Shown here: in pieces, positions 33,240-45,892 of the stretch
Layout: every line of letters starts with the position of its first letter
Position numbering within the stretch: position 1 is the stretch's first letter
Assembly (NCBI GenBank): GCA_963402885.1
Contig: OY727095.1
Coordinates: 23,441,001-23,505,000, forward strand
Source of the DNA: Antedon bifida
Taxonomy: Eukaryota; Echinodermata; Crinoidea; Comatulida; Antedonidae
Direction: 5' to 3'
DNA length: 64,000 nucleotides
The notes under the pieces: generated by a model
Databases searched by the model: none
What the model saw: only the letters and a program-made list of their open reading frames with translations
What the model was told of the DNA's origin: nothing
Made by a program: the position numbers and the translations under genes

Positions 33240-36235
33240 AAATATAAAGTACATACCCTTTGTTCTCATCGCCAGGCCCGATGACCACCCCTTCTAAAAA
33301 TTCAGTATCGTCAGTCTGAAATTAGAATTGTTTTAATTAATAACTACAACGTACAAATCACATCTAATTCATCTCAAAATACAAAGCAATTCACCATCAT
33401 TTTTATAAGTACATTCATTTCTAATCAATATGTATTAATTTCATTTACGCTATTTCCATTCCAGAAATACGACAAGTTTCATTCTTCCTTAATAATTAAG
33501 TTAAACCTTTATTTACTTCACTATCAAAACAAAAAAATCTTAATATTTAATCGCGTGCAACGCGACTCTACAGCTTACTATGGTTGGTCGGTAAACACTA
33601 ACTTGAGCACGCGACGGCAGCTATGTATATAGCCTTGTTAACAAGAGATATTTATTTATTCAAAAATAAAATATATTGGTAATAATTAAATAACATCTGA
33701 GTAGGCTCAAGCTTAATTTCTAACACAAAATATGTTGAGCTTAAAACATTCAATATGACTTTACCGATACTAATTATACTGTACAACCAACAAACTAACA
33801 TCGTAGTGCCCAGACGACAATTGAAAGAATTAGGCCAAGAGCATGCCTATTTGTTAAATATCAAGCCGCCAATAAACCTCAAACTTGGCATGCTAAAAAA
33901 AATTAATAAAACCATCACAACACTTACTTTTACAACAGTAGATCTCGTGCTTTTAAGTTTATTTGTTTCCTCTACCACTACCGCCGATATGGTAACCTGT
34001 TTCAGTGCTTTCCAGTCAATCAACTGACTTTTATCGCCCCAAGGACTAAATCAATATTTGATTTCTGTGTGCCTAACTTTAGACATCGCCTCTTATAAGT
34101 GAGTGTCTCCACTAACTTCCCCACCTGAAAATTTATTTTACATAAAGCATCAAAATTGAAAATGCTATTGTTAGTCACAAAGCAACTTTACTTTATAAAT
34201 AAAATTAACATTATTAAACACCATCTAATAAATACAAATATTCATCAATAATTACCTCTAATACATTCCCTTTCACCAATAGCCTTCCCTTATGGGGGCT
34301 AACTTCCCTTCGCTTCCATCACAGTAACCATTTCTGGCTTCAAAAATTTATCAATGATCTCTTGATTGATTGAAAAGTCACCAACTTTGCACAACACCTA
34401 TAACCACAAAAAATAACAAGACATGACTACTATACAACATAAATCAAACAATACATTCAACTCTAAACTACCACAACATACTCTATACCTAACCACTCTA
34501 TTATAAAACAAATCTACAAGCCATCCGATAACTAATAATCACCTTAAAAAAACACTTACAAACTAATAAAAATCTAACCTTGGATTTCGCTAATAAGCTG
34601 ACAGCGTCGTTTTTCACTATAACATTGGTTATTATAACTTTTTTCCAACTTTTCAATTCCAGCATTTTCTTCACACCAGCGGTATCCATGTCATTTATAT
34701 AACATGAAATTACTTTATTTTCATTTTCTATCAACACATTTCCAACACCAAATGATCTCCCGTCACTTGAAGCTACCCTTACTTCGAACTCTTCAACAAT
34801 TACCAATTTCAATGTTTGTTTAAAACTCATTGCGCTCTCTTCCTATTTTCAAAATAAAGTTCAACAACTTCAACTTCTCATTCTTCAACTGATCACATGC
34901 AATCGCTTCAGATCCCTTATCACAATCCTCAACATATCAATTTCACGATATCAATTACAAACAACAGGCTGGCCATTTACCAATGCAATCACTTTTCAAA
35001 CACAATTAAACTTCAGCAATACCAATATAACAACTATAATATAAAAAATCAGAATCACTTTTTATTAATAAAAAAAAATAAATCTACCATTTCTGGTTCC
35101 ATCAAAGAAACATTTATTTTGGGATGTTATAAGGCAACATGAATCAAATAAAATAAATTATCCTCAAACATAAAAAAACACAATTAGTTTTAAACTAATA
35201 AAAACAGTCAATTAGGCCCTACATTACATTTTATTTCACTTCAAATTTAATCACTGTCCTATCAGATAGGTGTTAATCCCCCTGATACAGGGGCTATTTT
35301 ATGAACCAGTTCACCGGGGTAACCCCCTACTCTTCTCGAATAAACAACTGGGTTCTTTAAAATGCACACAGGTTATAACTGTATACACTGGACCTACGGT
35401 TTATAGTCCTTATCCGAGTAGATTCCAGCATCACAACTAGGATCGAGTCAGACTCGAACGCTCGCCGATGTTTTTAGCTTGGTAAACGCCGCCCCTGCCT
35501 TAACCGCTCGGCCTTAAGACTCGCAATGTAGCAGATTTTAATTAAAAGATGAAAGACCGTTTATGTGTTGTATGTATTTGTGACAACATGAATAATCATA
35601 TAACCTCTCCGCAAATATAAATCAAAATAAACAAGAAAAAAAATTCATGAGATGATAAGAAGAAAACATTCTATCAAAAACCTTTATCAATTTCCAATTC
35701 AGATAGAAATATATTATAATACCTGCTAGGACAGGAATATAATTTGAAACCCTGGGAGAAAATATATTTTTATCCTCAAATTCAAACAATAGTAGGGACT
35801 GTTTACTGTTAAATAAACTGTACAGGTCCCCGTGGACTATTAGTCTAACCCAATCTACACTATTAACTTCCAAATGCCTGTAAACATCATATCTTCATGC
35901 CCTGAACTGATTGCACTATTGTCCCATTGTTAACTAGATATTTTTAAAATAAAGTTTTGCATCCAAACCTGCAATTACGCAAATTAATTACTAAACTTTA
36001 AAACAATTCAATAACTAACTATTAGACACATCCACAACATTATATACAATTAACACCACCATTAATTCCATTGTAGCTTACAACCTAAAATAACTGAATT
36101 GTAGGCCTATATTAAATAAAACCCTAAACAAATACTGCGTGTACCGTCATATTTCAGATTTTTTACTCATAATTTGATTGACAAATATCATCTAATACTC
36201 AATTTTATAATAAATAACACCTAAAATAAAACAAA
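33240..36235. repeat. duplicated block D, copy 1
   Basis: Direct-orientation similarity to 45893-47765. Shared content: OB-fold exons 3 and 4, intergenic sequence, the tRNA-derived SINE head and its flank. Copy 2 lacks about 34305-34850 (exons 1-2), about 35205-35455 (SINE body) and about 35692-36065. Confidence 0.75.
35240..35525 (-). mobile_element. tRNA-derived SINE
   Basis: On the minus strand from about 35525: AAGGCCGAGCGGTTAAGGC fits a tRNA D-arm/A-box (Ser/Leu type), and GTTCGAGTCTG fits the T-arm/B-box about 50 bases on. A non-tRNA body of about 200 bp follows to about 35240. The anticodon arm does not fold as a functional tRNA and there is a continuing body, so I call a SINE rather than a tRNA gene. 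Pol III internal promoter boxes are visible. Confidence 0.6.
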
Positions 36236-37178
36236 AATGGTATGTTTACTGTCAAGTATTTCTGCGTCAAAAGAAGTGTGGAAAAAAAAAACAGGCACAT
36301 AACAAACTTAACCTACGGACCCCTTCCTAATACTACCAGCATTATTATTCATGCTTACAATTACAACTACTAAAACAACCAACGTTACACAATAATACCG
36401 ACAAACATGACAAATAAATATTTCTAAAACCCGACTTCGACAACATCATTTTCTAAGTCACTTATATATAACAAAACATACTTCCATTCAGAAAATGAAG
36501 GCACACAATAAATTATAAACCCCCCGGTGATATCCTGAAAATGTATTAATTAATTTGATACGATAAAGATAAGGAAGTCGATGAGAATGACAAAAAGTCG
36601 CGAAATCAAATTATGCCCTCAGATAAATAAACATATCAATTATTCATTAAAGTCAATGTTCCTTTAGTTTACAAAATAATATTGTACGCAATATCTAGTC
36701 GACAGTTATTAAATGCAAACACAACATTCCCAGTTTCATTCAAACTCGATATAATTCAACATGTTTTTTTCCATTGCTGTTGCAAAATTAATGTAGTTTT
36801 TTATTTTAAAAATAAGTTTTGTAAATAGCGTCGACAACATCATGTCAAAGTAATTTGGGTAGACTTTCTAATATATACTGACCATTAGATCAATGGAGTT
36901 TTCATATTACTGTTCAATAACAAATGTTTTTTGGAAATTAACATTAGTAATCGATGTATTTGTTGTATTCAATGAACTTGATGTCATAATATAGGATATT
37001 AACTGTTAGGTTTTCTACTTATCAAACAGAATGTTCTGAATTGAAATCTTGATTGCTTGCGAAACTTTTCACATTCTCACGGACTTTCTCATGATATTTC
37101 AAAATAATTTATTTAATTTCTATTTATCACCGGAACGTTCAGAATTATTTTTATGCATGCCTGTGGTATTAATTATAT
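36236..37178. other. no gene seen
   Basis: AT-rich sequence between block D copy 1 and block A copy 2. Nothing supportable. Confidence 0.4.
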
Positions 37179-37330
37179 TTATGTAAAGGTATCCATTTCT
37201 AGACCCAAAGTACATTTCTCTCCGTCTTATTGAATTTCCGTCACATTTGTTTGATAAACTTGTCAAAGAGTTTTATTTATTTCCCAGTGGGAGAGAACAA
37301 AAGACAGGATGACATATTCCAGGAGTCCAC
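37179..37330. repeat. duplicated block A, copy 2
   Basis: Near-identical to 25174-25328, same orientation. The stretch to 37747 between this and block B copy 2 is unrelated to its counterpart and holds no gene. Confidence 0.7.
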
Positions 37331-38612
37331 TATCACTCACAGCTCCTGAGCCTACTAAGATATGCAAAGGTATATTACAAAGTTCACCCAGATTACCAAT
37401 GACACAGTCAGTCTACTCAAACATACTAACATTTCACCCCCCAAACCTACAGCCATATTACTTATACGTATCCTTTGTTTTCAACAACCAGTGCGAATCA
37501 CCCCTATACAAATTAGGTACCGACACCCCATCTAAACTGTTAAGCAACTTAACAAATGCATAAAAAACCATACTTAGTTCACCCTAAACGTCATAATAAC
37601 CAAACATAAATATCATAACAAATGAACAAACTATAACTACCTTTAATTCCATAACCATTAATAAATGCATTTACACAATTTCCATCCAGTTACAAAATAA
37701 AGTATCTTCTTTATTCATTAATTAAAAAAAATAATCAAACCTTCAGTTACTTCATTATCATATTGAAATAACTGCAAAATAATTAATACTACATGATTAA
37801 TTAATAATTTATGATTACAATATCCCAAAAATACACTAACTTCAAAAAGTTTAACTTTGATTATCCATCAACTACCGACGGCCACTCACCTAACAACTTC
37901 AGCCGTTGTCACTTCCCAACATATCAATTTTACTCTCAATCACAAACAATAACCCCGCCCTTTTTAAGATTATAAACAAACGACAAGAATCCAAACTGCA
38001 CTAACAAACATTATCCTCGTCAACAAAAATCAATATTACATATTATTGTCATTATTATTATAATAACCATTTAATATCATTATTACTCTTCTTACCATTA
38101 TCATCAAATACTATTATCATATAGTATAAGTGTATCGAAACAAAACATAAGACCCTTTCAAATCTATAACTTTAATAAACAACAAACCATCTATAATTAG
38201 GCGAATTATAGGTTATATGCATTCATTTAAATAAAGATAATTGATTGTAAAAAGATATATTGATTAATTGATTTTGTCAGAATCTATTTTTATTTATGAT
38301 ATATGGAAGTAGGATCTAGCTAACGCAAATACAATACCCAGTATCACAATCCGATCAAACATCCCTCTGCTTATAATTTCATAAACCACATTTAATACAT
38401 AAAAATAAAAACAAAAGTTACTTTTTCTCTAAATTCCATTATAAATCATGTGTATACTATAGGCCTACACTAAGAAAAAAATATTCTTTTCCCAAAGTGA
38501 AACTCTATCTCGGTACCTTAAATGATATAGACGCGATTACAGACCACCGAGCCATACAGAACTGACTGAGAGTACAAGAATAATTCCTCTGTACTGTATA
38601 TTATTTAATATT

Positions 38613-39475
38613 AGCGAGCTTTCGTTGTAGTACGGAAGTAGTTTACCGTAGCGCTAAATTTGAGAACGGTAGTGAGAAGAAATAGCGTCCTGTCTGAAAC
38701 GTACATTCAGCTGTGTATACTATTTAAATTATGGAGGACACGATAGAAGTAGTATCGTCAACAGTAAAGCAGTTTATTCAGTCATTATTTTAACTTATTG
38801 TAATCAAACATGGACTAGGCTATAGCATATTAAATGAATGTTCATTAATGATGTCAAGTTAGTTTCAAGTTTATTGTTTCACACAATACAATACAATATA
38901 ATACAGAAACATAAATACAATTGTGTGAGCAGAACGCATTAATAAGCCAAGGCTTTAAGTTTGGTCCAGAAAAGTAAAAATATATTTAATTATTTAATTT
39001 AAGCATTACTTACTAACTAACAATGTAGTGCTCTAGATCAGTGATGCAAAATATAAAATAAAAAAATTGGCTTAGAGATTCGGCCTAGGCCTAGCCTGAA
39101 ATAGCTGTTGCATTCATCATTGTTGAATTTATCTAAGTTGAATTGATATTCATCACTTTTATACTGAAAATCAGGATTACTTGGAGAATTCATACTATAC
39201 AACATAATGAATTCTTCCTCGTCTAGAACATCTGAAATATAGGCAGCAACAAGAGCATCTCGTACCCTATGTAGGTTCGGCATGTTGTGTGAGATGCTGA
39301 AGGCCGAGACAACTGATGATGATACCTGATCGCACTATGACGTCGCGCACATGTTCCCGTCGCGTGAACAAAACGAAACAGTAACAGACATGACGAGAGC
39401 CTAGTAAATGAGTACAGTCACGGTTGGTTAAACCGGCCGTACTGCACGTTTACCGTCCCGTTACGAAAGCTCGCT
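38613..39475 (-). mobile_element. PIF/Harbinger-type deletion derivative
   Basis: Ends AGCGAGCTTTCGT (38613-38625) and its exact complement (39463-39475), flanked by ATT on both sides. On the minus strand from 39283: MPNLHRVRDALVAAY, SDVLDEEEFIMLY, FNLDKFNNDECNSYFR. This resembles the amino end of Harbinger nuclease-like proteins in invertebrates (DDECRxxFRF region). Homology stops at YFR, and the nuclease core is deleted. Harbinger elements usually duplicate three bases, compatible with ATT here although TWA is the usual target. Confidence 0.6.
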
Positions 39476-40282
39476 ATTCAGTAACCACTTCGGTGCAGAA
39501 ACATTAGTACGTACCGCAATGAATCATAATGTTCTGCTATGAAATCTTTACAAACAGAAATCGGGCAAAAAGAGTGCATTTTAAAGTTTAACGCGCAGTC
39601 CGCGTGCAAAAATACGCACTTATTGCAATTTTTTAAACACTTAAAATTGACTGAAATGTACTCTAAATTATCAAAAATAAATTGAAAACCTTTTAAAAAT
39701 TATAGGCGCGCGTAAGCTACGCATGCACTATATACGCTACACATGTAATTGTATTGCCATATCTTGAAAAATGACATTTTACATAAAAGTATAAAGCAGA
39801 CTGTTGACAAACAGGTAATTCCAACAACAGTGTCGCATATACAGTCTGATAGATAAACAATCCAGTCCCAGGTCATACACAAAAGTACAATAAACGTTCA
39901 TTTATTTCCTGTAATAAACGCCCTATCACATATATATTTATACATACATATATAATTGTATTTCAATACATTTCTAATTGTAATAGCAATCATTGCTAGA
40001 CATTTTAAGAAACATTTTCAATACCATTTCACTAAACTGATTAATATCTCGGTACATTACATAGTTTACAAGATTTCCAAAACCAGTATTAATAACAATA
40101 AAAGATAAAAGAGGGCGCTATCAATAATTGCCTTGCCTCAGTATACAATACATCCAAAAAATATATATCACAACAATTAGTAATCCGCGATTTTTGTATT
40201 AACAGAGTGGATGCTTGCCCTCGTGAAGATATCATTAGGCCTAGGTCAGTCAATTATCTTTCAGATGATTTACCATTTTTAA

Positions 40283-40706
40283 GACACATATATCAAAGAC
40301 ACATTCTTCTACACAGCAGCACAACAATGGAACCTATTACCACACATTTTAAAAACCATTTTTAGCAAGACAGATTTTAAATTTAAAGTAAAGGAATATT
40401 TAGCAACGTCTCATGAATGAATAAATGACAGATGTATTTTAACTTACTGTAAGACTTTTAAAAAATTATTTTAATAATCAATTTTATACAGTATGCTTTT
40501 ATATGCTATGTTTTATTGTTTTACTGGTTTTATATTTTATTGTTTTTATGTATATAATGGACCCCAATGGAAATAAGCTGGAATAATATTTACCGGCTTT
40601 TTGGGTTATCCATGGAAGACTACCGTATGTTTTAATTGTTCTTGTTTACCAATTGTAATGTATATTTGTGTACTTCTGAATAAATTCAAATCAAATCAAA
40701 ATCAAA
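40283..40706 (+). mobile_element. 5'-truncated LINE 3' end
   Basis: Encodes FFYTAAQQWNLLPHILK and FKFKVKEYLATSHE to the stop, the 'A..WN.LP..I......FK..L..YL' tail of CR1-like reverse transcriptase ORFs. A 3' untranslated region follows, ending in a TCAAATCAAA-type repeat. It is absent from the collinear copy 1 (27972/27973), so the insertion postdates the block duplication or was lost there. The 60-codon plus-strand frame at 40601-40798 is fortuitous. Confidence 0.7.
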
Positions 40707-40924
40707 ATTCTGATGACGTCGTCATGTTCATAACCGTAAATAACCACAGATATTCTGTCTATTCTGATTTTTACATGATAGAGGACAGCAAACAATAATT
40801 TGCTCGTATCAGAGCTATTGCACCTCTGTTAGAAATCTGCCAACCTATAACATGTTATAGGTTAGCATATCAATCATAATCAATAATAATAACTAACTCG
40901 TCAAAGTGACGAGTTCATGTCTAG

Positions 40925-41622
40925 TCTTGCTCTTGAAATTGTGTTCTCTCTGCGCTGCGAAAGCACAAGACACATCTGGCAGCAAATACCTATTAAAAAA
41001 CATAACTTGGTTTGGTATGTTACTATTAGTAACACAGTAACAACACATCATCAAGCTCAAAGGAGCGTTCATTGCTGTGAATGAACGCAATAGACCATTT
41101 AAAAAATATAATAGTTGTACTGTACATACCATTTCTGGTGGTAAAAACTGCAACGTTTAAAAATCTTAGAGCTCTTAAGAACTGTGTTATACAACAGCCT
41201 AGAAATTTAAAAAAGTGTATTTATGTACCGTAAATAGTGTCCTGCTTTCCCTCCACACTGCCGACACCTGTCAAACAGAGCCATTCTCTTAGACCAATGA
41301 TATATTTTCGCTGACACCATCAGTTTGGTCATCTGGAGCAATGTAGTCCGCATCGGTATCTTAGTAAAATACCAATATTCTATCTCGGCATATATGATAA
41401 ACAAAATGTTTTGTGATTTGAGTACTGTATTTTTTTGGCTTCGTGCTATCAGCCCTATTCTCTTCTATTACTGGCGATTTCAATGTTGGGAAAGTGCCAG
41501 GACGAAGACCGTATTTTATCTTTTTCCCCTTCTTTCTCATCTCTTATTTCGGTGTGGTTTATATTATCTTCTACACAAAAATGCTTGGTGCATATTTATG
41601 AGACGGCTTCCAGATGTATCCT
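40925..41622 (-). pseudogene. THAP-family transposase exon fragments, copy 2
   Basis: Counterpart of 28195-28850. YLLPDVSCAFAAQREHNF ends at the Helitron-like junction (40924). The HQK exon has lost part of the FTDRTYF segment. A frame near 41340-41230 gives MALFDRCRQCGGKAG. Linker debris continues to 41622. The longer frame 41153-40893 reads through an intron. Confidence 0.5.
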
Positions 41623-41691
41623 TTTCTAGTTAGTTTCACGAAATCCTCTTTTTTAAAAGTTTCCAATTGGCTTGGAAGAAGCAGAAAGCAT

Positions 41692-41707
41692 CCCCCCCCC
41701 CCCCCCC
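41692..41707 (+). repeat. poly-C run
   Basis: Sixteen consecutive C bases; prone to length error. Confidence 0.8.
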
Positions 41708-41869
41708 AATACAGCACAGCATTGTTCGGAAAACCTTATACTGTACTATTCAACTGGATGAGTGTACTGTACAACTTGATATTTCTCAAACCAACGTGTC
41801 CCAGGAGGAGTTGCATGCCTCTCTATTGGATTTTCCAAAGGGTCATGTCAGAGTGTCACAGGCTGACAC

Positions 41870-43800
41870 TGGACAGTCTGTATTTAGACTGCTATAGCAG
41901 CTGTATTTGATATTAAGTTTGCTTCATATCAAATATATAGCAATACCTGAACCAGAGTCTGTATTTATAGACTGCTATAGCTGCTATATTTGATAGTTGA
42001 TATATTTAGGTGATCATTTAGAATAAAATGATCACCTATTGTTATTGTATAAAATCTTTATTATTATTTTTTTTTTTATTTTTTTTTTTCTTTTTATTGT
42101 TTCTGTACACTATTTTGTGTAACAATTATCTCAAAAAGTTTAATGTCAATGATTACAAAAATTTCAGAATATCTTTCAAATAATACAACTTAATCCTAAT
42201 AAGCTTTCCAGCGTGATCACTCATCCGTGACGACATTTATACGCCATTTTGCGAAATCACATTATCAATCATATCTCCATAATTCATTATCACATATTAA
42301 TGAAATTCACTACACGTAAACTTCAGATCAAGGGTAAAAATATTAGCAAATAAAAACGCACGCGCACGTAGGTTCATGCGCGTGATATCGCGCGTTAAAA
42401 ATTTAAAAAGCTCAAAATTAAGTTTTGATCAATTTAGAGCATGAATTAGGCCATTTGCGTGTTTCAAAAAATTACTGCGCAAAAATGCGTTTTTGCGCGC
42501 GCGATACTTAAAAAGCGTAAAAAATATGAATTTTTTTTACAAATCTCATTCTACTCACCATCCTTAGTACATTCACCAAATTTGAGTCAGTTCCGACTTA
42601 AAATAACGCTATACGAGCACGTTAAAAATGACAAAATGCGCACATTTATTTTACAAAAGTTCTGAAAATGGTGAAAAATAGGTCTTTTTTAAAATGAAAA
42701 TAATTCTTCAGAATGCAAGATGACCCCCGATTTTTTTAACTTATTCTGGAAGCCATTGAGTTGTAGATATGAATTCATGTACACATTTTACGTACAAAAT
42801 GTTTTGACGTCATCAAATGGCCACTTGAATTTAAAAATTAGGATTTGTTATCTTTTTGTGTAGATTATCACATTCAACAGAGCGCATCTTGGTTATGTGT
42901 GCTCGAATTTCGCACAACTTTCAGTATGTGCTTGCTTAATTAATTATCTTTATCATGAGTTGACACTATCTTCATTTTAATGACGTCATCACGCGTAAAA
43001 ACTTGAATAACGTAGGCCGTGTAATTTCACCTTCGCAGTAAATTTGAATATCTTACAGCTCTTCAGAATTGAAGGTTACCTTGATGATTATAATTTATTA
43101 TGAAAGCTGATGAAATGTAGATATTTATTCATATAAAAATTAAGCCTATCGGATGTTGTGACGTTAACATATGGCCAGTTGAAGTGAAAAAGTAGTTTTT
43201 TCATATTTTTCGTCAAAGTTATACACAATTCAAAGAGCGCGCACAGCGCTTCTACGTGCCAAATTGTTTTCCAAATCTTATATTTTTTTGCTCAATTAAT
43301 TATCTTTCGAAATTGTCATCTTAAAGTTTAGTTTGATAACGTCATCATGCCAAAAAATTAGAACATGTGTCCCGCAATTTCACCTATGCTACACTGTATA
43401 TAGATATACAGTATATACTGTACATATTGTATATGGCATATAGGCACAACTCAGCACTATAAGCATATAATAGGATGGCATACATCAACATTTTCCGATC
43501 GTATGTTAACGTACGTGCATGTTTAAAAAAAAATTAATTTCAGTAAAATGATAAAAATGATCACCTATAATTCGTCAAAGTGACGAATTAAATTCTAGTT
43601 GATATTAATTTTGCTTTATAGATAACAATACTATAATGACAATACCCAAACCAGAGTCTGTATTTATAGACTGCTATAGCAGCTATATTTTATAGTTGAT
43701 ATATTCGATATTAAGTTTGCTTTATATCAAATATATAGCAATACCTGAACCACAGTCTGTTATAGACTGCTATAGCTGCTATATTTGATATTTCGAGACA
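41870..43800. repeat. palindrome-rich tandem repeat split by an insertion
   Basis: Units containing GTCTGTATTTATAGACTGC and CTGCTATAGCAGCTATAT recur near 41876, 41955, 43655 and 43755. The array is interrupted between about 42006 and 43599 by the Helitron-like element. Confidence 0.65.
42007..43598 (+). mobile_element. Helitron/Helentron-like element in a tandem repeat
   Basis: The 3' end has hairpin AATTCGTCA-AAG-TGACGAATT (43569-43589), six bases, and CTAG at 43595-43598. The 5' end shows TAGGTGATCATTT with an inverted copy 5 bases on, and the same AGGTGATCAT motif occurs inverted just inside the 3' end. Short inverted subterminal motifs at both ends and a T/T junction fit Helentron-type elements. 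No Rep/helicase coding. The interior (42.4-43.4 kb) is AT-rich and non-coding. Confidence 0.55.
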
Positions 43801-43919
43801 AATTCGTTTGAAGTAGACTATAGCCGTACTTTACAAAAACGTGAATTTTAGCATAGAAATACACACAGTTTGAATATTGGTGTACATATGTTAAAAGCTT
43901 GTATAATGGGTAATTAAAC

Positions 43920-44065
43920 TGATTAATTTTTGTCCAATAGATTCCAGGATTACCAGTGTGTCGGGTGTCAAGGTGTCATATGCACTCTTCACAAACTTGT
44001 TGTCCTTGAATTTTCCAAACCCCAACTCGGCTATCTTTGTCAAGAATTTAACTACGCCATTTTTG
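43920..44065 (-). CDS. possible exon, unrecognised
   Basis: The minus-strand frame reads VVKFLTKIAELGFGKFKDN, KFVKSAYDTLTPDTLVILE and SIGQKLI. A GTAATC donor-like site lies after PDTL. The composition is protein-like but there is no domain match. It could belong to the repeated-exon THAP gene whose next exon lies at 45152-45415. Confidence 0.3.
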
Positions 44066-45010
44066 GTTTAAATAATTACATATGATTACGTTTTTTTAGT
44101 AATTTATTTTATACATCACCCATTGAAATATCAATAAAACATTACATGCTTATAAAATATAAAAAGTTGTTTACTTAACGGAATTCGGACAAATTCATTG
44201 CTCTAACTTTGTGTATAACGAGAGACCATGTGAGTTCATGGTACTGTACACGCGCGAGAGAAAACATTCCGCTGCGGGTGATTCGCATCTACCAATCAAA
44301 TCAAATCAGCCAGAATCCAAAATCATTCAACCGTGACCAATGCCGATAATCACGGGAAAGCTCAGCTTTGATTGGCTAACGATGACATCATATCACACAA
44401 TGGTGGTTTTGTAGTTGAGCTTCACGGAATATTATGTTCCAAAAATTAAATACATGGATATTTTTTGTGCTTTTTCTTTAAAAAATTTGAATAATAAAGG
44501 CCTCATATCGAGAAAAATCGGGTTTTTGGCACTTATAATAAATATATCTTAGAGAAAAAAGCACATGGCATGTGGATCTTAGCGTAGGAAGACATACAAA
44601 TCCCAGGTCAACTGCAAAAATAAGGTTGAATAGGATAAGGTAAAGACTTTTAAAAGTAAACAATCTAGATATTTTAACTGGATATTCTACAGTATAACAC
44701 TACATGATAAAATCTACAAGGGATGGGGTTTTTCATAGCAATTGCTTATAGGACTAGATTGTGATACTGTACAACAGCTCAATTGACCTTTGCCATACCT
44801 CCAAATTGCCTTCCATAGGCAATAAGGAGTTTGGCCTTGATAAGAATGTGTTGAATTGAATCTGCAGTATCAGCATGTATTTGCACTGTGGTACAAATCA
44901 ATCAACAGTTCTTATTTTCAATGTGTAGAATGATCAGATGTAAGTGAATTTTTGAATTTGTTATGATTTATTTCTGAGTAGTATTATTTTACTGTACCTG
45001 TGGTTGATTT
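44066..45010. other. no gene seen
   Basis: AT-rich; nothing supportable. Confidence 0.4.
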
Positions 45011-45151
45011 AAATTAAATTGTTGTCATAATAATTTTATGTACCTAAATCAGTATAATTGGATGGCACCCAAATAAGATAACAGCAGCTCACAAGAAAAG
45101 TGCATAAAATGCCTTATGTAAAGTTAACTTAAAAAAGGAAGATATATCACC

Positions 45152-45415
45152 TTACTGTACCTCTATCATTCTATTCTCAATATCATCATAAAATGCCGCG
45201 TAGCATTGTGTCGATTCTTCATCAAATGTATACAATTTACCGACCGAGCGCATCTTTCGAATTTGCAACAGAATGTCTCCAAATGTCATGGTTCCTGCTG
45301 GTGATTCCTCCATCTCCTGAAACAGTCCCCGTTTTCGCTTGATACACAACATGGCAATGTGTCGGTCATTAAAACCATCAAAATCAAGTTGGTTCAGCAT
45401 GTGAAAACACAACAA
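45152..45415 (-). pseudogene. repeated exon of a THAP-associated gene, copy at 45 kb
   Basis: Encodes MLNQLDFDGFNDRHIAMLC, KRKRGLFQEMEESPAGTM, TFGDILLQIRKMRSVGKLY and FDEESTQCYAAFYDDIENR. Almost identical to 58169-57899; the first few codons of that exon (GFMQPTIAIH) are lost here. It lies downstream of a THAP-exon tail at 45790-45890 whose THAP part is deleted and replaced by block D sequence. Function unknown. Confidence 0.5.
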
Positions 45416-45511
45416 TCTTTATTTACAAAATTGAACATGCATTGATCACAACTACAGCATTATATAATATTTTGGCCATTGATCTGATGTGAAATGAATA
45501 AATGCTCATAC

Positions 45512-45636
45512 ACTCCCAACGAGATGTTGTGTGTCCCCCAAAACTGACGTAAATTGTAAAATGTATTTTATAAATAAAAGTCAATTTTACAATTTAGATC
45601 AGTTTTTGGGGGGACACAAAACATCTGATTGGGAGT
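45512..45636. mobile_element. hairpin MITE, copy 1
   Basis: ACTCCCAACGAGATGTTGTG at the left end pairs with the complement at the right end (ending GGGAGT); about 50-bp arms, 125 bp total. A partly deleted second copy lies at 58282-58371 in the equivalent intron. Confidence 0.7.
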
Positions 45637-45892
45637 AAATAAACTAAATCGAACGAATGTTTGGTAAATGAATACATGACTAACTATAGCCTCTTATTGG
45701 CCTAGGCACCCGGCCCCACTATTATAGTATAATCAGGCTAGGCCTAGATTTGAACGACAACGTAAGTAGGCAGGGGCTTATATTTATAAAATTACTTACC
45801 CTTTCAACCTTGCGTCTTCGCCATGCTGCAGTCCGAGGCCGCACTTTCCGATTTTTGGGTTGGGGTGGTAGGCCTTCTTCAACAACATTGCA

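Larger units (their letters stand above)
30590..34830 (-). pseudogene. two-OB-fold, RPA-like gene, five exons (copy 1)
   Basis: Exon 1 (34830-34579): MSFKQTLKLVIVEEFEV to ELKSWKKVIITNVIVK and SLLAKSK, donor GTTAGA. Exon 2 (34397-34256) continues in phase: VLCKVGDFSINQEIID, then after a one-base shift HKGRLLVKGNVLE. Exon 3 (34124-33928): VGKLVETLTYKRRCLKL, NIDLV, a shifted WGDKSQLIDWKALKQVTI, then VVVEETNKLKSTRSTVVK. The pattern 'V..V......L......LVLWGD....I' is that of RPA-type single-strand DNA-binding OB folds. Exon 4 (33315-33257): TDDTEFLEGVVIGPGDENK. Exon 5 (30692-30590): YPVDVILEDGEILKIPEG to the stop. Exons 3-4-5 join in phase across a 2.5-kb intron that houses a fold-back element. RPA-like genes are carried by some Helitrons and by hosts; which applies is open. 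Two frameshifts suggest a pseudogene. Confidence 0.6.
37748..40924 (+). mobile_element. Helitron-like element, copy 2 (block B), with nested insertions
   Basis: Same 3' terminus as copy 1: hairpin 40895-40915, CTAG 40921-40924, then T. Relative to copy 1 it contains extra DNA at about 38113-39478 (including a Harbinger derivative) and a LINE end at 40283-40706. Otherwise collinear with 26978-28194. Non-coding. Confidence 0.5.

Noticed and set aside
35446-35524. Possible tRNA gene (A-box and B-box like)
   Set aside because: Poor anticodon-arm fold and a continuing non-tRNA body; a truncated copy at 47.4 kb. Called a SINE.
38734-38793. Short plus frame MEDTIEVVSS
   Set aside because: Only 20 codons inside the Harbinger derivative; no support.
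41614-41910. Overlapping plus-strand frames of 76 and 98 codons
   Set aside because: They cross the poly-C run and the tandem repeat; no domain, no splice support.
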